Shown: piece by piece, positions 62,628 to 64,000 of the stretch
Layout of the letters: each line of letters starts with the position of its first letter
Position numbering within the stretch: the first letter of the stretch is position 1
Origin: Parapedobacter composti
Lineage (GTDB): Bacteria; Bacteroidota; Bacteroidia; Sphingobacteriales; Sphingobacteriaceae
DNA length: 64,000 nt
Assembly (NCBI RefSeq): GCF_900112315.1
Contig: NZ_FOLL01000002.1
Coordinates: 1-64,000, forward strand
Direction of reading: 5' to 3'
The notes under the pieces: model-generated
What the model was told of the DNA's origin: nothing
Database searches by the model: none
Seen by the model: only the letters and a program-made list of their open reading frames with translations
Translations under genes and position numbers: made by a program

Positions 62628-62963
62628 ATGACTCTTCCATCCAAAAACCATACCACCAGCAAATTTGTCGCCAAACTTTTGGTGCGGTTATTTATGCTGT
62701 TGCTGCTCTTTTCCTTCGCGCCCTTTATCCTTGAGCAAGAAACGATACGGCCGCTGAGCCAGACGTTTGTCTACATCACCAATAAATGGGCGTTCATCTT
62801 CCCGGGGTTGTTATTCGTCAGCTTCTTGGCGCTGCTCATCCTCACGCTTCGGAACAAATACCGCCATATAGACATTAATTGGATGCTCTCGTTGAATACG
62901 GCACTGCTGATTGGCTACCTGATTATGCTCTATGTAAAAATCTACCCGCTGATTTTCGGCTAG
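62628..62963 (+). CDS. Small membrane protein of unknown function
   Basis: A 111-residue protein with three predicted membrane segments (LLVRLFMLLLLFSFAPFIL, WAFIFPGLLFVSFLALLIL and LNTALLIGYLIMLYVKIYPL). No family recognised. It lies 51 bp upstream of the flippase-like gene on the same strand. Confidence 0.65.
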   Translation: MTLPSKNHTTSKFVAKLLVRLFMLLLLFSFAPFILEQETIRPLSQTFVYITNKWAFIFPGLLFVSFLALLILTLRNKYRHIDINWMLSLNTALLIGYLIMLYVKIYPLIFG

Positions 62964-63014
62964 CCCCCGTTATTTTTTCCTTTTTTATACCTTTGGGGTC
63001 TTATCACCCGAGAC

Positions 63015-63938
63015 ATGGCTCAAAAGAGAACCTGGCGGATACTAAAGACGGCGCTCCAAATCTGCGTTACAGCAGGGGCATTATATTGGGTATTCCGTAC
63101 CAGCGAGATAAATCCAAACGACATCAAGGAAGCTTTGATTAAAGCCAATCCGGCTTTCCTTGCGGCTGCGTTCATCGCGTATGGCGGTTATGCTGTTTTT
63201 GCTTCCCTCCGGCTGAACGGCTTTTTCAAGGGCATCGGACTTCAATTGTCGGAGCGGTACAATTTCAAACTGTTTCTACTGGGCTTATTTTATAACCTAT
63301 TCCTGCCAGGGGGCATTGGTGGCGACGGTTACAAAATCTATTTCCTGCGCAGGAAATTCAAGATAAAGGGGCGTAAGGTGCTGTCGGCCGTCTTTTTTGA
63401 CCGGCTCAGCGGGCTATGGGCATTATGCCTGATTACATCGGCGCTGGTGATTTTCATCCCCCGGCTGCAGGTTCCGAATGAGGTTCCCATTCTGCTGGTT
63501 ATCGTCGGCACCATCGCCTACTATGCGACTATCCGCCGGTATTTCCCAGACTATACCCAGCGCTTTTTTTCAACGCATGCTAAAGCCCTTGCTGCACAGT
63601 CCATGCAGGTGATTTGCGCTATCTGCCTGCTATACGCCTTGCAATATGACGGCAAATTTTCACCTTACCTTTTTATGTTTTTGCTCTCTTCATTGGTTGC
63701 GGTAGTGCCGTTTACCGTGAGCGGACTGGGGCTGCGGGAAATTGTCAATGTGGCCGGAGCGCAGTACTTTCACATGGATGAACGCCTGGCATTGCTCATC
63801 AGCCTATTATTCTACGTGGTTTCCGCAGCGTTAGCCGCTTCGGGGGCCTATTTTATTTTCAGGCCACAAGGGTTAGGAACAGATAAACTCCCTACCAGTG
63901 AGGAAGTGGAAACAGCCAACGAAGATGAGCGCGATTAA
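63015..63938 (+). CDS. Lysylphosphatidylglycerol synthase transmembrane / flippase-like domain protein (UPF0104)
   Basis: A 307-residue polytopic membrane protein with seven or eight hydrophobic segments. The family hallmark LFYNLFLPGGIGGDGYKIYF (about residues 92-111) followed by a basic cytoplasmic loop (RRKFKIKGRK) and FFDRLSGLWAL is clear, as is the late VVPFTVSGLGLREIV block. Such proteins resemble the membrane half of MprF and are thought to move lipids or lipid-linked precursors; the exact cargo is unknown. Its end overlaps the start of the next gene. Confidence 0.88.
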   Translation: MAQKRTWRILKTALQICVTAGALYWVFRTSEINPNDIKEALIKANPAFLAAAFIAYGGYAVFASLRLNGFFKGIGLQLSERYNFKLFLLGLFYNLFLPGGIGGDGYKIYFLRRKFKIKGRKVLSAVFFDRLSGLWALCLITSALVIFIPRLQVPNEVPILLVIVGTIAYYATIRRYFPDYTQRFFSTHAKALAAQSMQVICAICLLYALQYDGKFSPYLFMFLLSSLVAVVPFTVSGLGLREIVNVAGAQYFHMDERLALLISLLFYVVSAALAASGAYFIFRPQGLGTDKLPTSEEVETANEDERD

Positions 63939-64000
63939 CGACAATACCATGGCAAACATCGTCATTACCGGAACAAGCAGCGGCATCGGGTTTGAAACAG
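63926..64000 (+). CDS. Short-chain dehydrogenase/reductase, 5' part only
   Basis: The window ends inside this gene. The visible 25 codons give MSAINDNTMANIVITGTSSG followed by IGFE, containing the SDR nucleotide-binding motif T-G-x-x-x-G-I-G. The ATG at 63926 overlaps the end of the previous gene; an ATG at 63950 directly before ANIVITG is an equally likely start. Confidence 0.8.

Noticed and set aside
1-64000. CRISPR arrays, insertion sequences, phage genes, rRNA or tRNA genes
   Set aside because: I looked for regularly spaced repeats, transposase or integrase motifs and RNA-gene signatures and saw none; the only tandem array has no spacers.

Overview
The window looks like a piece of a Bacteroidota chromosome, most likely family Sphingobacteriaceae. 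The support is a SusC/SusD pair, HTCS-type regulation, several TTTG-N19-21-TAnnTTTG promoters, the weak use of Shine-Dalgarno sites, and lineage-typical proteins (CsbD-like, SulP plus carbonic anhydrase, DUF2911, DUF4959/DUF5000). By eye the base composition is near 50% GC, which would fit a Parapedobacter-like genome; that genus-level guess is inference. I see no rRNA, tRNA, CRISPR array or intact mobile element.

Layout. 0.2-7 kb: a YjbR-like protein, a striking 11-bp-period repeat array, dnaK, an A+T-rich islet with one exported protein, a sugar nucleotidyltransferase and a YjgR-type ATPase. 7-41 kb: a large polysaccharide utilisation locus (PUL). On the minus strand, read from 34.7 kb down to about 8 kb, it holds a LacI regulator, GH67 alpha-glucuronidase, SusC, SusD, two surface lipoproteins, GH43, sulfatase, GH115 alpha-glucuronidase, sulfatase, GH43, a sialidase-fold propeller, GH43, an exported enolase-superfamily enzyme, a third sulfatase, a truncated HepT relic, an esterase, GH43 and, at its edge, an old-yellow-enzyme homologue. 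On the plus strand a hybrid two-component sensor and its response regulator, split into two overlapping genes, diverge from lacI, and a GH2 enzyme converges on them. 41-64 kb: housekeeping genes, namely a SulP/carbonic anhydrase pair, pruA, DinB, msrA, an MDR dehydrogenase, superoxide dismutase, tadA/CsaA/CsbD-like, an outer-membrane barrel, sdhCAB, an NtrY-like kinase, rfbA-gmd, small lipoproteins and a flippase-like membrane protein, ending inside a short-chain dehydrogenase.

How the PUL may work (inference). Two families of alpha-glucuronidase, four GH43 enzymes and one esterase suggest a glucuronic-acid-decorated pentose polymer of the glucuronoarabinoxylan type; three S1 sulfatases with different active-site signatures suggest that the polymer carries sulfate. 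No endo-xylanase (GH10, GH11, GH30) is present, so backbone cutting must be encoded elsewhere or the substrate is not an ordinary xylan. Control appears double: the two-component system should sense an oligosaccharide, and the LacI protein has two copies of a 14-bp palindrome-like site, one inside its own promoter and one at the start of the GH67-SusC transcript.

The observations most worth a second look are the 17-unit, 11-bp-phased array beside dnaK, the sulfatase-rich glucuronidase PUL, the twin LacI sites, the split hybrid two-component system, and the truncated HepT gene with a consensus promoter at its junction inside the PUL.
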